DNA of 64,000 nt from Gammaproteobacteria bacterium (lineage in GTDB: Bacteria > Pseudomonadota > Gammaproteobacteria > Burkholderiales > Nitrosomonadaceae), in the NCBI GenBank assembly GCA_015709615.1, contig CP054179.1, forward strand, positions 1,054,001-1,118,000, given 5' to 3'. This document shows positions 53,195 through 62,894 of the stretch, piece after piece. Within the stretch, counting starts at the first letter, position 1. The number at the start of each line of letters is the position of its first letter. The notes beneath the pieces are model-generated. The model did no database searches. It saw nothing but the letters and a program-made list of their open reading frames with translations, and was not told where the DNA came from. A program made the position numbers and the translations under genes.

Positions 53195-54349
53195 TTACTT
53201 AATCAACTCAATTGCAATCGTAGCACTATGATCTGGTGGTGCATTTGCCATATCGTTAGCTACAGTCCTCTCCCATGCTGGCCATGCCCCTGTAGTGTTT
53301 TGTCCGCCATCCTGCTGGAATATATTATCGTACCCCCCTCCTCCACCCATCGCGTCGGCAAGCATATGCCCACGATGATATTCCCTTGCATTACCAGCAA
53401 CATTAACGTTATACGCTTGAACTTGCGTGCCGTTGCTATCTTCCCTCACGTACTGCGCATTGTATGACGCAGGAGTAGGTCTTGCAGCGGGACCTGGAGC
53501 TGCGCCTCCCATGAAACTACCGACCAAGTCAGAATAACCCACTTGGTATCGATTCGCATCTTCGTGTACATGCACCCTATTCGGCACCAACTGCTTACAT
53601 TGATTATCCCCGCCACGCGCAATACTTTTTTCTCCGGAAAATTCCGATGGCATAGTCGACAACGCCCTTCCCCCCATCAAATCGGCCTCAGTCTCCAACC
53701 CTGCATCTTCATTAATTTGTACTCCGCCCTTCATCTGCATCGTCGGTTTAACCCTTCCCTGCGCCTGTTGCACCACATGCCATGCCTCATGCGGCAAATG
53801 CTGCTCCTGTCCCGCCGCTACATGTATTTCACTACCTTGCGCGTAAGCATGTGCATTTAACCGTGCCGGTTTATCGGAATTATAGTGAACCTTTACATGA
53901 TCCATATTCATGCCCGATAGCGATTCAATACCGGCTTTAAGTTGGCTAGGTAAACCAGTGTTATTGGGTTTTAGCGTTTCCGCGCTAGCCTCGCGCTGCG
54001 CCGTTTTACCTGTAGGCTTTGCTTGCAAAGACTTTTCTTCCTCTACCCGCTGCACTTCCTCCGCCCCTGGTGCTACTCGGGGCTGCGTTATAGTACCTAC
54101 CGCTATTTGTGCCTGCAACGCTTGCATTCTTTGGATTTGTGGACTGCTATGCATTTTGGCTTGTAGAGCTTGGAGTCTTTGCTGCTGAAGACTATTGCCC
54201 ATCATCGTCTGCATAGCTCTTAACTGCGCGGTTTCCGGACGGTTATCATCAAAGGTTGTTTGCGGCTCCGCAATAAATTGCGCCGTGCGTTGCGACGTTG
54301 GGTTTTGTTGTTTGGTTTGCTCGGCGGGCGTTTGTATATGGGGTCGCAT
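53195..54349 (-). CDS. DUF4157 protein with C-terminal nuclease-like domain (contractile-injection-type toxin candidate)
   Basis: Protein of 384 residues. The first ~120 residues are Gln- and Ala-rich and low in complexity. A DUF4157 domain follows (about 130-232) with the zinc-peptidase motif HEAWH (187-191). The C-terminus resembles the NS_2 type of DNA/RNA non-specific endonuclease: RGH (326-328), DNIFQQ (341-346), N351, W356 and E360. DUF4157 is a known marker of effectors of extracellular contractile injection systems, in which it is thought to be an autoprocessing or loading domain; the C-terminus varies and is the toxin. No injection-system structural gene and no obvious immunity gene are nearby. 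It lies on the minus strand between potA and potB, opposite the pot operon. Confidence 0.82.
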   Translation of the reverse strand: MRPHIQTPAEQTKQQNPTSQRTAQFIAEPQTTFDDNRPETAQLRAMQTMMGNSLQQQRLQALQAKMHSSPQIQRMQALQAQIAVGTITQPRVAPGAEEVQRVEEEKSLQAKPTGKTAQREASAETLKPNNTGLPSQLKAGIESLSGMNMDHVKVHYNSDKPARLNAHAYAQGSEIHVAAGQEQHLPHEAWHVVQQAQGRVKPTMQMKGGVQINEDAGLETEADLMGGRALSTMPSEFSGEKSIARGGDNQCKQLVPNRVHVHEDANRYQVGYSDLVGSFMGGAAPGPAARPTPASYNAQYVREDSNGTQVQAYNVNVAGNAREYHRGHMLADAMGGGGGYDNIFQQDGGQNTTGAWPAWERTVANDMANAPPDHSATIAIELIK

Positions 54350-54852
54350 GTTTGCTTAATCCTTTCGACATAGAGTAAGTTGTAATACTAGCACCCGTTT
54401 ACTTTTGAAGACGTATAAGCCAGCAAAAAGGAGCACAGATAAAAACAAAGCACCTTTTTACTGAAATTCATTATACGCAAACAGGGTGTTCGTGCAAATT
54501 TGCTGCCAAAAAATGATAAAAATCACTTTATCTTTCTTTAAGATGCAATGAGCTCCCCAGCAATTAGGAATATCCCTGGCTTTCATGTGAAAGCCCCCCA
54601 CAGCATAACCAGCTCAATCAAGAAGCGGCCTGAGAAAAAAATTGGAATTGAATAGAACCAAATGAGCTTTCGCCGTGGCTGCTTTGACTGAAAAGTCAAC
54701 GTAGTAGTTATGCGAAGCAAAATATGAGCCGCCCTTCTAGTCTATTAATAAAGAATCGCTTCTGGAACCGTCGTGTAAAATAACCGCAGGAATACTTCAA
54801 GCTTCACTCGACCGGATCAATAGCCTATAGCTTATCATCACATTTTAAAAGC
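54350..54852. other. Intergenic region between the DUF4157 gene and potB
   Basis: 503 bases, AT-rich, between divergent genes. It must hold the promoter of the DUF4157 gene and the new promoter or leader of potB, which is now separated from potA. I see no ORF, terminator or known repeat. Confidence 0.55.
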
Positions 54853-55749
54853 ATGCGCACATCCAGCTATCTCGTCAAATGGCTTATCAGCACACCGCCG
54901 CTGCTGTTCCTGCTGATATTCTTCGCCGCGCCGGGTGCGATCATGGTGTTGACTTCATTCCGCTTGCCGGGTGAATTCGGCGGTCTGGCGCCGGTTCATA
55001 TTATGTCTGGCGATGTCAGCGAAGAATCCGGTTTGACGATCGAGACCTATCAGTTTTTCTTCAGCGATTTCATCTATCTCGAAATATTTCTGAAATCCTT
55101 CGTTGTCGCCACGCTCACCACAGTGATCTGCATCGCCATGGCGTATCCGCTGGCGTTGCTGATCGCCCGCAGCCGGGAAAAATTCCGTAATTTGATGATC
55201 ATGCTGGTGGTGCTGCCGTTCGCCAGCAATTTTCTGATCCGCATTTATGCCTGGATGATCATCCTCGGCCCGGAATCGGCGCTCAGCCACTTGATCAACC
55301 ATGTTCTGGCGGTTTTCGGCATCGCGCCGGTCACGCTGCTGTTTTCGCCGTTTGCGGTTCTGATCGGGATGATTTACGTGCACTTACCGTTCATGATTCT
55401 GCCGCTATACACCAATCTGGAAAAACACGACCCCATCTTGCTGGATGCCGCGCAAGATCTGGGCGCGAGCCGCTGGCAGCGCTTCTGGTACGTGACCTGG
55501 CCGCAATCGCTGCCGGGTATTTTTTCCGGGTCGGCGCTGGTGTTCATTCCCGTTCTCGGCATGTTCGCCATTCCCGACATCCTGGGCGGAACCGGCGACA
55601 TCATGGTCGGTAATCTGATCAAAGACCAATTTCTCGGCACGCGCGACTGGCCGTTCGGTTCGACACTGTCGATCATGCTGACGCTGGCGGTGCTGGTCAT
55701 CGCCGGATTATTCGCCCGGCTCGCCAAACCGGTTACCAAGATCACCTGA
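54853..55749 (+). CDS. potB: Polyamine ABC transporter permease PotB
   Basis: Inner-membrane permease of 298 residues with about six helices. It contains the binding-protein-dependent permease loop (EAA-like) region LDAAQDLGASRWQRFWYVTWPQSLPG near residue 195. It pairs with PotC in the importer. The gene is intact but is 1958 bases after potA instead of nearly adjacent. It is followed by potC at 2 bases. Start ATG in weak Shine-Dalgarno context, which may reflect a changed leader. Confidence 0.93.
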   Translation: MRTSSYLVKWLISTPPLLFLLIFFAAPGAIMVLTSFRLPGEFGGLAPVHIMSGDVSEESGLTIETYQFFFSDFIYLEIFLKSFVVATLTTVICIAMAYPLALLIARSREKFRNLMIMLVVLPFASNFLIRIYAWMIILGPESALSHLINHVLAVFGIAPVTLLFSPFAVLIGMIYVHLPFMILPLYTNLEKHDPILLDAAQDLGASRWQRFWYVTWPQSLPGIFSGSALVFIPVLGMFAIPDILGGTGDIMVGNLIKDQFLGTRDWPFGSTLSIMLTLAVLVIAGLFARLAKPVTKIT

Positions 55750-55751
55750 CC

Positions 55752-56558
55752 ATGACCCGCCCAGATAAACCCGCCGCCAGGCAGCATCGCCAAACCGCTT
55801 TGTGGGTCGTATCAATCGGGGTGTACACTTTTTTGTATATCCCGCTGATCATCGTCATCGTATTTTCATTTAACGACTCGAAACTCAATGCCGAGTGGGC
55901 GGGGTTCACGCTGCATTGGTACCGGGCTTTGCTAAATGATCATGAAATGCTGCTGGCCGCGCGCAATTCACTGATCATCGCCGTCAGCGCCAGCACCATC
56001 GCCACGATCCTGGGAACCATGGCCGGTTTGGCGATTCACCGCTACAAGCTGAAAGTATTGCCGGTGCTGGCGTTCACCCCGGTCGCCATGCCGGAGATCC
56101 TGCTCGGCGTCTCGTTGTTGCTGTTTTTTCTGCAAGTGCTCAACCTGACTCTCGGCATGATTTCGATCATCATTGCGCACACGACTTTTTGCATCGGATT
56201 TGTCGCGATTATCGTGCGCGCGCGTTTGCAAGGCATGGACGAATCCATTTTCGAGGCCGCGCGCGATCTCGGTGCAACGCCGTGGCAGACTTTCCGGCAA
56301 ATCACCCTGCCCTTGATCAGGCCGGCCATCATCGCCGGAGCTTTAATGTCGTTCACGCTGTCGATCGACGATTTCGTCATTACTTTCTTCACTAAAGGCG
56401 TCGGCGAACCGATTCTGCCGATTCAGATCTACACGATGATCAAGGTGGCGGTCACACCGGAAGTCAATGCCATCTCCACCTTGCTGATGCTGCTAACGTT
56501 GACGCTGATCATCATCGCTTCACGATTCGATAGCAGTATGCTGGGTGACTCCAGGTAA
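55752..56558 (+). CDS. potC: Polyamine ABC transporter permease PotC
   Basis: Second permease of 268 residues with about six helices and the EAA-like loop FEAARDLGATPWQTFRQITLPLIRPA near residue 170. It partners PotB in the spermidine/putrescine importer. It is 2 bases after potB and 2 before potD, so potBCD are a single unit. Motifs are intact. Confidence 0.94.
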   Translation: MTRPDKPAARQHRQTALWVVSIGVYTFLYIPLIIVIVFSFNDSKLNAEWAGFTLHWYRALLNDHEMLLAARNSLIIAVSASTIATILGTMAGLAIHRYKLKVLPVLAFTPVAMPEILLGVSLLLFFLQVLNLTLGMISIIIAHTTFCIGFVAIIVRARLQGMDESIFEAARDLGATPWQTFRQITLPLIRPAIIAGALMSFTLSIDDFVITFFTKGVGEPILPIQIYTMIKVAVTPEVNAISTLLMLLTLTLIIIASRFDSSMLGDSR

Positions 56559-56560
56559 TC

Positions 56561-57673
56561 ATGCTCCACTGGTTACAGTTGCAGCTTCCGCTCACAACGA
56601 CCATTCTCGCGCTGTCATTGACGCTGGGCGGTTGCGTGCAACGCCCTGCCGCTTCCGGTCACGCCGGCGCCAACGTCCTGCAGCTATTCAACTGGAATAA
56701 TTACATCGCACCGCAAACCGTGCAGCACTTTGAGGCTTTGTGTGATTGCCACGTCGAACAGGATTATTTTTCCGATAACGAAGAAATGCTGGCCAAACTG
56801 GCTGCCGGCGCCACCGGCTACGATTTGATCGTCCCGACCGGCAACGCCATGGATACCTTGATCCGCCAAGGCGTTCTGGTGCCGCTGGATAAAACCTTGC
56901 TACCGAATCTGAAGAATATTCACCCCGCTTATCTGAAAACGCAATTCGACCCGGAAAACCGCTATTCCGTCCCGTATGCCTATACGCTCACGTTATTGGG
57001 ATTCAATACCAACAAAATTCGCGAGCTGGGTTTGCCGGTGGATACCTGGGCGCTGATTTTCGAACCGGAATACCTGAAGAAAATAAAAGGGCGTGTGACG
57101 GTGCTGGACAGTCCGCGCGAGTTGATGGCTGCGGCATTGTTATATTTGGGTTATGCGGCAAACGATCAGGATGAGGCGCACTGGAATCAAGCGAAGGAAT
57201 TGATTATCCGCGCCAAACCCTATTGGGCGGCATTCAGCAACACCAGCTACATCCGTGAAATCGCCATCGGCGATTTATGGGTGGTGCACGGTTATTCGAA
57301 CGATTTATTTCAGGCCGCGCAGGATGCGCAAAAAACCGGGCGGCATTTCACTATCGATTACGCTATTCCCAAGCAAGGCGCGGTGATGTCGCTGGACAGC
57401 ATGGTGTTGCATAAGAGCGGGAAACACCCTGATTTGGCGCACCAATTCATTAATTTCATGCTCGACGGCAAGAATTCCGCCGAGCTGACCAATCTGATCG
57501 GATCCGGCAATCCGAACACGGCGGCAAAACCGTATATCCGGCCGGAACTGGTGCATAACCAAGTGATATTCCCGGACGACGATACCTTGGCACGGCTGGA
57601 AATGATCACCGACCTGAATCATCAGCAGCGCCGGATACTCAGCCGCATTTGGACGGAAATAAAATTGCGTTAA
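56561..57673 (+). CDS. potD: Polyamine ABC transporter substrate-binding protein PotD (lipoprotein)
   Basis: Periplasmic binding protein of 370 residues with a lipobox (LTLGGC, near residue 25), so it is probably a membrane-anchored lipoprotein. It has the PotD core: LQLFNWNNYIAPQTVQHFE near residue 40 and YDLIVPTGNAMDTLIRQGVL near residue 87. It captures spermidine or putrescine and delivers it to PotBC. Last gene of the potA-(insertion)-potBCD set; the ferredoxin follows by 35 bases. Confidence 0.93.
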   Translation: MLHWLQLQLPLTTTILALSLTLGGCVQRPAASGHAGANVLQLFNWNNYIAPQTVQHFEALCDCHVEQDYFSDNEEMLAKLAAGATGYDLIVPTGNAMDTLIRQGVLVPLDKTLLPNLKNIHPAYLKTQFDPENRYSVPYAYTLTLLGFNTNKIRELGLPVDTWALIFEPEYLKKIKGRVTVLDSPRELMAAALLYLGYAANDQDEAHWNQAKELIIRAKPYWAAFSNTSYIREIAIGDLWVVHGYSNDLFQAAQDAQKTGRHFTIDYAIPKQGAVMSLDSMVLHKSGKHPDLAHQFINFMLDGKNSAELTNLIGSGNPNTAAKPYIRPELVHNQVIFPDDDTLARLEMITDLNHQQRRILSRIWTEIKLR

Positions 57674-57708
57674 ACTTACCCTCTTTCAAATTCTTTCCGG
57701 GAATACTC

Positions 57709-58017
57709 ATGAGTTATTATCAGCACCATGTTTTTTTCTGCACCAATCAACGTGAAGGCGGCGCCAAATGCTGCAACAATTTCGGCGCGCAGGAACTGCG
57801 CGATTACGCCAAGCAGCGCATCAAATCACTCAAGCTGGACGGCAAGAAAAAAATCCGCATCAACAACGCCGGTTGCCTCGATCGCTGCGACGAAGGCCCA
57901 GTGATCGTCATTTACCCGGAAGAAACGTGGTACACCTACATCGACAAGGACGACATCGACGAAATTATCGACGAGCACCTGATCAAGGGCAATGTCGTGG
58001 AACGCTTGAAAATCTGA
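57709..58017 (+). CDS. 2Fe-2S thioredoxin-like ferredoxin
   Basis: Protein of 102 residues with the thioredoxin-like 2Fe-2S cluster pattern: FFCTNQREGGAKCC at the N-terminus and INNAGCLDRCDEGPVIVIYP in the middle supply four cysteines. It is an electron carrier of unknown partner. The start at 57709 has GGGA upstream. It lies between potD and an alpha/beta hydrolase gene, and may be cotranscribed with either. Confidence 0.9.
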   Translation: MSYYQHHVFFCTNQREGGAKCCNNFGAQELRDYAKQRIKSLKLDGKKKIRINNAGCLDRCDEGPVIVIYPEETWYTYIDKDDIDEIIDEHLIKGNVVERLKI

Positions 58018-58053
58018 TCAGCACCGGTTTTCTACATAGTTGAGAACAATAGT

Positions 58054-58689
58054 TTGTCCATCCTCACGCAGAAATTTTTCATCGATGGCCCAGCGGGTAA
58101 GCTGGAAACCGTTCTGGGCGAACCCGATTCAGCACCGAAGGGAATCGCCGTCATTGCACACCCGCATCCGCTACACGGCGGAACGATGGACAACAAAGTC
58201 GTGCATACCTTATTCAGCACTTTGCTGGAACTTCAGTTCATCACGGTAAAATTCAATTTCCGCGGTGTCGGCCGCAGCGAAGGTAGCTTTGGGCAGGGTG
58301 TCGGTGAAATCGAGGATGTCATCGCAGTGACGCAGACGATTCGCAATCAATTCAGCCATCAGTTCCCGGAAATTCCGTTGCTGCTGGCGGGATTTTCATT
58401 CGGCGGCGCCATTCAGTTGCACGCGGCGGAGGAATTGGCGCCCGAATTTCTGCTTCTGGTCGCGCCGTCGGTGGTTAATCTGCAAGCACCGCCGGTACCG
58501 GAGACGACACAATATGCTCTGATCATACAAGGCGATAAAGACGATATCGTATTGCCCGAAGCGGTCTTAGGTTGGGCGGAACCGGCGGCGCAACCGGTTG
58601 TGATCGTACCCGGCGCGGAGCATTTCTTTCACGGCAAACTGACGCTGCTCAAGCGGCTGGTTTTCGATCATTTCGCGCACAGAATTTGA
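58054..58689 (+). CDS. Alpha/beta hydrolase
   Basis: Protein of 211 residues of the dienelactone-hydrolase/YsgA-like group: HPHPLHGGTMDNKV near residue 38, nucleophile elbow GFSFGG near residue 115, and the C-terminal acid and His (GDKDDIV and AEHFFHGKL). Start is a TTG with a weak GAGAA upstream; no better start exists. Substrate unknown. It ends 18 bases before a convergent two-component gene. Confidence 0.88.
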   Translation: MSILTQKFFIDGPAGKLETVLGEPDSAPKGIAVIAHPHPLHGGTMDNKVVHTLFSTLLELQFITVKFNFRGVGRSEGSFGQGVGEIEDVIAVTQTIRNQFSHQFPEIPLLLAGFSFGGAIQLHAAEELAPEFLLLVAPSVVNLQAPPVPETTQYALIIQGDKDDIVLPEAVLGWAEPAAQPVVIVPGAEHFFHGKLTLLKRLVFDHFAHRI

Positions 58690-58707
58690 AACCGGATTTA
58701 GCCGATT

Positions 58708-59340
58708 CTATTCGACAAGCCGATGTTGGATGGCGTAACGAACGAGTTGCGCATTATTTTTCATATTCATCTTTTCCAGAATGCGCGAGCGGTAAGTGCT
58801 GACCGTTTTGACACTGAGCGCCAGTTTGTTGGCGATCGATGTTAATGACTCTCCGGCGACGATCAGTTTGAAAACATGAAACTCCCGATCGGAGAATGTG
58901 GTGTGCGTTAATTTATCCGATTCCATGACCGGGTTGAATAACAGCTTCTCAGCCAATTCCGGATTGACGTATTTGCCGCCTTTCGCCAGGCGGCGAATCA
59001 CGGTAATCAACTGATCGGTCGGACTGTCTTTGGTCAAATAACCGGAAGCGCCGGAACGAATAGCCCGGATCGCATATTCTTCTTCCGGGTACATGCTGAG
59101 AACCAATACACACGACGAAGCATTGGCCGATAAAATTCTTTTCAGTATGTCCAAACCGTTGATATCGGGCAGATTAATATCCAACAATGCAATATCCCAG
59201 TCGGACTCCCGCGCTTTCTTGAGAATATCCTTGCCGTCGGTAGCTTCGGCAACCACATTGATATCATCCGTTTCGTTAAATATCCTTTTCAAGCCATCGC
59301 GAAATAAAGCGTGATCATCCGCAATCAGAACGTTAATCAT
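58708..59340 (-). CDS. NarL/FixJ-type response regulator
   Basis: DNA-binding response regulator of 210 residues. The receiver domain (about 1-120) has the acidic pocket DD at 8-9, the phospho-acceptor D54 (ALLDINLPD) and the conserved Lys (TKDSPT). A LuxR-type helix-turn-helix (about 145-205: VAGESLTSIANKLALSVKTVSTYRSRILEK) follows. It overlaps the upstream hybrid kinase by 8 bases, so the two are paired. It probably controls genes elsewhere, or this cluster. Confidence 0.94.
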   Translation of the reverse strand: MINVLIADDHALFRDGLKRIFNETDDINVVAEATDGKDILKKARESDWDIALLDINLPDINGLDILKRILSANASSCVLVLSMYPEEEYAIRAIRSGASGYLTKDSPTDQLITVIRRLAKGGKYVNPELAEKLLFNPVMESDKLTHTTFSDREFHVFKLIVAGESLTSIANKLALSVKTVSTYRSRILEKMNMKNNAQLVRYAIQHRLVE

Positions 59341-60790
59341 GGACTAATTCCCCAACGTTTGTTACCGCAATGGTCAGCGGTATTTTAAGTGTCACCACAC
59401 TGCCCTTGAAGGGTTTACCAGATATTTCAAGCTTGCCGCCAAATTGCTGCGTTCTCTCTTTCATGCCAATAATTCCAAATGACTCGGGATTCAGCAGCTG
59501 TGATTCCGTTATACCGACACCATTATCCTTAATAATAATCACAATATCGTTATCATCTTCGATGAGCTCAATATCCACGCTCGTGGCTTGCGAATGCCGG
59601 GTTATATTGATAAAAATCTCCTGAATAATTCTAAAAATACTGGTTTCAAAGTTCTTGTTACTGCAACATATGGTCGATATGACCGATTCCAAGTGGCATT
59701 TAATATTCGTGCGCTGTTCAAATTCACGCACCAGCCACTCGATCGCGCCATACAGGCCGAGATTATCCAGCACATTGGGGCGCAAATTCACCGACACCCG
59801 GCGCGCGGTCTCGATCGCTTCCCCCGTTAAGGCGTAGAGCGATTTTACCCGCTCATGCATCGGGTCTGCCGTAATCTTTTTCGACAACCAATCCAGATCC
59901 ATTTTCAGAACGGTCAATGTACCGCCCAGCACATCGTGGATTTCGCGGCCTATCCGGGTTCTTTCCTCTTCCCTGACATCTTGCAGATGCGTGGTCAGAT
60001 GGCGCAAGTTCTCAATCATCCGTTTGCGTTCCGTAATGTCTTCGATCATGCATAAGTGACAGACTTCATGATTATTCATCGTTTCAAACGGTACCAGCGA
60101 CATTTCGATCCAGATGACGGACATATCCGGACGCAGCACTCTTTTTACTATTTTACTGTCATGCGGTTGATGACGAATAAAAAGTTCAATATCCTTTTGA
60201 TAAGAAAGGACATCATCAGGATGAATAATATCCGCTTGATGAATGCTCAGCAGTTGATCCACGCTTCGCCCCGCGATACAGGCATACATGGGATTCACAT
60301 CGTAGTATTTCCCCGTCTGCAAATTGATCAGGGCGATGCCGAGCGGCGCTTTCTCAAAAACGGTCTGGAACCGCCTTTGCGCTTTTCTGTTGCTTTCTTC
60401 AATGCGCTTGCGTTCAATCGAATAGCGGATGACGCGCGCCAATACGCCTTCGGTCAGACTTCCCTTGACCAGATAATCCTGAGCGCCCGCTTTGATCGCT
60501 TTGATGGCGAGTTTCTCATCGTTCCTGAACGATAAGACCGCAATCGGTATGCTCGCCGCATGTTCGCGCAATTGATTGATCGTTGTAATGCCGTCGCTAT
60601 CCGGTAAAGTGAGGTCCGACAGAATCAAATCAAACGAGTGCCGGCGGATTAACTCAAGCGCGGAGCTTAGCCGCTCGGTATGGACCAAGGTAATTTGATC
60701 GCCCATTGCTTGCTGCAAATCACTTTGCACCAGTAAGGCATCCGTTTCGTTATCCTCAATCAATAAAATATGAATCTTGGATGAAGTCAT
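59333..60790 (-). CDS. Receiver-PAS-histidine kinase
   Basis: Protein of 485 residues with an N-terminal receiver domain (D59 in ILSDLTLPD), a PAS domain (about 145-275) and a HisKA_3/HATPase kinase module (REIHDVLGGTLTVLKM, then the ATP-binding motifs DNGVGITE and GIIGMKER) matching NarX/DegS-type kinases that pair with NarL-like regulators. The receiver at the front makes it a hybrid that another kinase could control. It overlaps the regulator gene by 8 bases. The start at 60790 follows the previous gene's stop by 7 bases; a longer frame runs to 60928 but overlaps that gene. Confidence 0.92.
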   Translation of the reverse strand: MTSSKIHILLIEDNETDALLVQSDLQQAMGDQITLVHTERLSSALELIRRHSFDLILSDLTLPDSDGITTINQLREHAASIPIAVLSFRNDEKLAIKAIKAGAQDYLVKGSLTEGVLARVIRYSIERKRIEESNRKAQRRFQTVFEKAPLGIALINLQTGKYYDVNPMYACIAGRSVDQLLSIHQADIIHPDDVLSYQKDIELFIRHQPHDSKIVKRVLRPDMSVIWIEMSLVPFETMNNHEVCHLCMIEDITERKRMIENLRHLTTHLQDVREEERTRIGREIHDVLGGTLTVLKMDLDWLSKKITADPMHERVKSLYALTGEAIETARRVSVNLRPNVLDNLGLYGAIEWLVREFEQRTNIKCHLESVISTICCSNKNFETSIFRIIQEIFINITRHSQATSVDIELIEDDNDIVIIIKDNGVGITESQLLNPESFGIIGMKERTQQFGGKLEISGKPFKGSVVTLKIPLTIAVTNVGELVHD

Positions 60791-60797
60791 GATGTAA

Positions 60798-61244
60798 TCA
60801 GGGCTCGGATAGAATGGAGGAAGTAAACCAAAAATCCTTAATCGATTTCGCGGTTCGAATACAGTCGTCAAAATCGACCGATTTTCTGACATAGCTATTG
60901 GCATGATGGTCGTATGCCGCTTTGACATCTTCCTTGGTGATGGAAGATGTATAAATGATGACGGGGATGGTCTTCAATTCAGAATTCGATTTCAACTCCG
61001 CCAAAACTTCCAATCCGCTTTTTCTCGGCATATTGAGATCCAGCAAGATAATATCGGGGCGCGGCGCGTTCGAATACTCGCCCTGCTGCTGCAAGAACTC
61101 CAGCGCATAAACGCCGTCCTCGGCTACATGCACTTCACTGTTTGCTTCACAGAATGCAAATGCCTCTTTGATCAATAAAACATCGGTCGGATTATCATCG
61201 ATCATCAGAATTATTTTGGGGTGGGTATTATTTTTGTGATACAT
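60798..61244 (-). CDS. CheY/Rcp1-type response regulator
   Basis: Stand-alone receiver of 148 residues. DD pair at 16-17, phospho-acceptor D69 (ILLDLNMPR) and the conserved Lys near residue 122 (YVRKSV) are present. The Rcp1-like length and the neighbouring phytochrome-type kinase point to phosphotransfer from that kinase. It lies 12 bases after the kinase gene upstream. No output domain is attached. Confidence 0.93.
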   Translation of the reverse strand: MYHKNNTHPKIILMIDDNPTDVLLIKEAFAFCEANSEVHVAEDGVYALEFLQQQGEYSNAPRPDIILLDLNMPRKSGLEVLAELKSNSELKTIPVIIYTSSITKEDVKAAYDHHANSYVRKSVDFDDCIRTAKSIKDFWFTSSILSEP

Positions 61245-61256
61245 CGTGATAATTTA

Positions 61257-62894
61257 TCAGTTCTTTGGAATTGTGAAGTAGAATGAAGAGCCTACATTAG
61301 GCGCCGATTTAACCCAAATCTTTCCGCCGTGATGTTCCACCACTTTCTTGCAGATGGCCAAGCCAATGCCGGTGCCGGCATACTCGCGCCGGCTGTGCAG
61401 ACGCTGGAATACTCGAAAAATACGCTCGAGATATTGCTCTTCAATACCAATTCCGTTATCGGTAACGGAAAAAATCCATTCACGCTGATTTTCTTCAACG
61501 CCGATGTGTATCTGCGGTGGCTGATTTCTGCGGAATTTGAGTCCGTTATTGATCAGATTGGTAAATAACTGAATAAATTGGAAGCGTATGCCTTTGACCA
61601 GCGGAAGCTTATCGTGCGTCACAATCGCATTACACTCGCCAACGACGACGGATAAATCCGTCAACACGTTTTTCAATAACTGTTCGCAATCAATTTCAAT
61701 CAGCGATTGACTGGCATTAACCTGTGCATATGTCAGCAGGTCATCAATCAGCACTTGCATACGATTGGTACCGGCCACCGCATGCGAAATCAAATCCTTG
61801 GCTCGTTCATCCAACTGATGATCGCAGTATTTTTTGAGTAACTGAACGAAGCTATTGATAGCACGAAGCGGCTCTTGCAGATCATGCGTAACGACATAGG
61901 CGAATTGTTCCAACTCATCATTTGAACGGGCCAATTCCGTTACCTGTTCTTCCATTCTTTGTTCCAATTGCTTGTAATTCGTTACCTCAGTCCGTATCCC
62001 CACATATTGATAGGGAGATCCGTTTTTATCGAGAAATGGCACTATGGTTGTATCAACCCAATAGAATGTACCGTCTTTAGCACGATTTTTGATCTCTCCG
62101 CGCCACACATCACCTTTCGTAATAGTAGCCCATAAATCTTTCATGAATTCTTTAGGGTGATAGCCGGAATTGACAATACGATGATCTTGCCCGATTAACT
62201 CTTCGGCGGAATATTTGGAAACCTGGCAGAATTTCTCATTAACATACCGTATCTTTCCGGATTTTTCGGTTATTGCGACGATGGCATGCGCGTTAAACAC
62301 GTTTTCAATCATGCGCACATCATTCAGCAATACATTCTGCACAGCAACCCGCTGATTTTGTTGCCACCATGTTGCGAGATCATGTGCGATATTTTTTAAA
62401 AACGCAGTATCTTCATTTTCCGACCAGCTCGCCACATCGATATCTTCGGAAAAGACACCCACTTGACCGGCCGTGACGCCGTCAACCGTTACCGGCACCA
62501 AATATTGATACGTTAAAAGGCGCACTGATTTGCTCGCTGTAAAGCACTTTCCATCAATCTCAACGAACGGAAAGACCCGATCACACGGCAGCCACGCAAA
62601 TCTCATATGCTCAATCAACTGCCGGCACAAATCGTCGACCGCGCGAGCTGTCAGCATGACACGGGAAATTTCATATAAACATGACAGTTTGATTAGCGGC
62701 GCATGTATTTTAATCTCAGTCGGTTCCGGATAATCATTCTCGCCGCGCGAAACATAGGAAACAAACTGAGTTTCGTGCGTTTTTATATTACCATTCGATC
62801 CTTCTTTGGAATCCGCTGCTTGATCAGCGGTTACCTTCCACAGCGCATCCGGGTAAAATTTTTCAATCCAGTTGGACTCTTTTTGTGCATTCAT
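61257..62894 (-). CDS. PAS sensor histidine kinase
   Basis: Protein of 545 residues without obvious transmembrane helices. The N-terminal ~180 residues look like a GAF-type sensor, followed by a PAS domain (about 195-315), then HisKA with the phospho-acceptor His in YVVTHDLQEPLRAIN near residue 338, and HATPase motifs (NGLKFRR, DNGIGIEEQ, GTGIGLAICKK). The kinase core matches the phytochrome-like group. First gene of the four-gene cluster; its likely target is the Rcp1-type regulator downstream. The signal is unknown. Confidence 0.93.
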   Translation of the reverse strand: MNAQKESNWIEKFYPDALWKVTADQAADSKEGSNGNIKTHETQFVSYVSRGENDYPEPTEIKIHAPLIKLSCLYEISRVMLTARAVDDLCRQLIEHMRFAWLPCDRVFPFVEIDGKCFTASKSVRLLTYQYLVPVTVDGVTAGQVGVFSEDIDVASWSENEDTAFLKNIAHDLATWWQQNQRVAVQNVLLNDVRMIENVFNAHAIVAITEKSGKIRYVNEKFCQVSKYSAEELIGQDHRIVNSGYHPKEFMKDLWATITKGDVWRGEIKNRAKDGTFYWVDTTIVPFLDKNGSPYQYVGIRTEVTNYKQLEQRMEEQVTELARSNDELEQFAYVVTHDLQEPLRAINSFVQLLKKYCDHQLDERAKDLISHAVAGTNRMQVLIDDLLTYAQVNASQSLIEIDCEQLLKNVLTDLSVVVGECNAIVTHDKLPLVKGIRFQFIQLFTNLINNGLKFRRNQPPQIHIGVEENQREWIFSVTDNGIGIEEQYLERIFRVFQRLHSRREYAGTGIGLAICKKVVEHHGGKIWVKSAPNVGSSFYFTIPKN

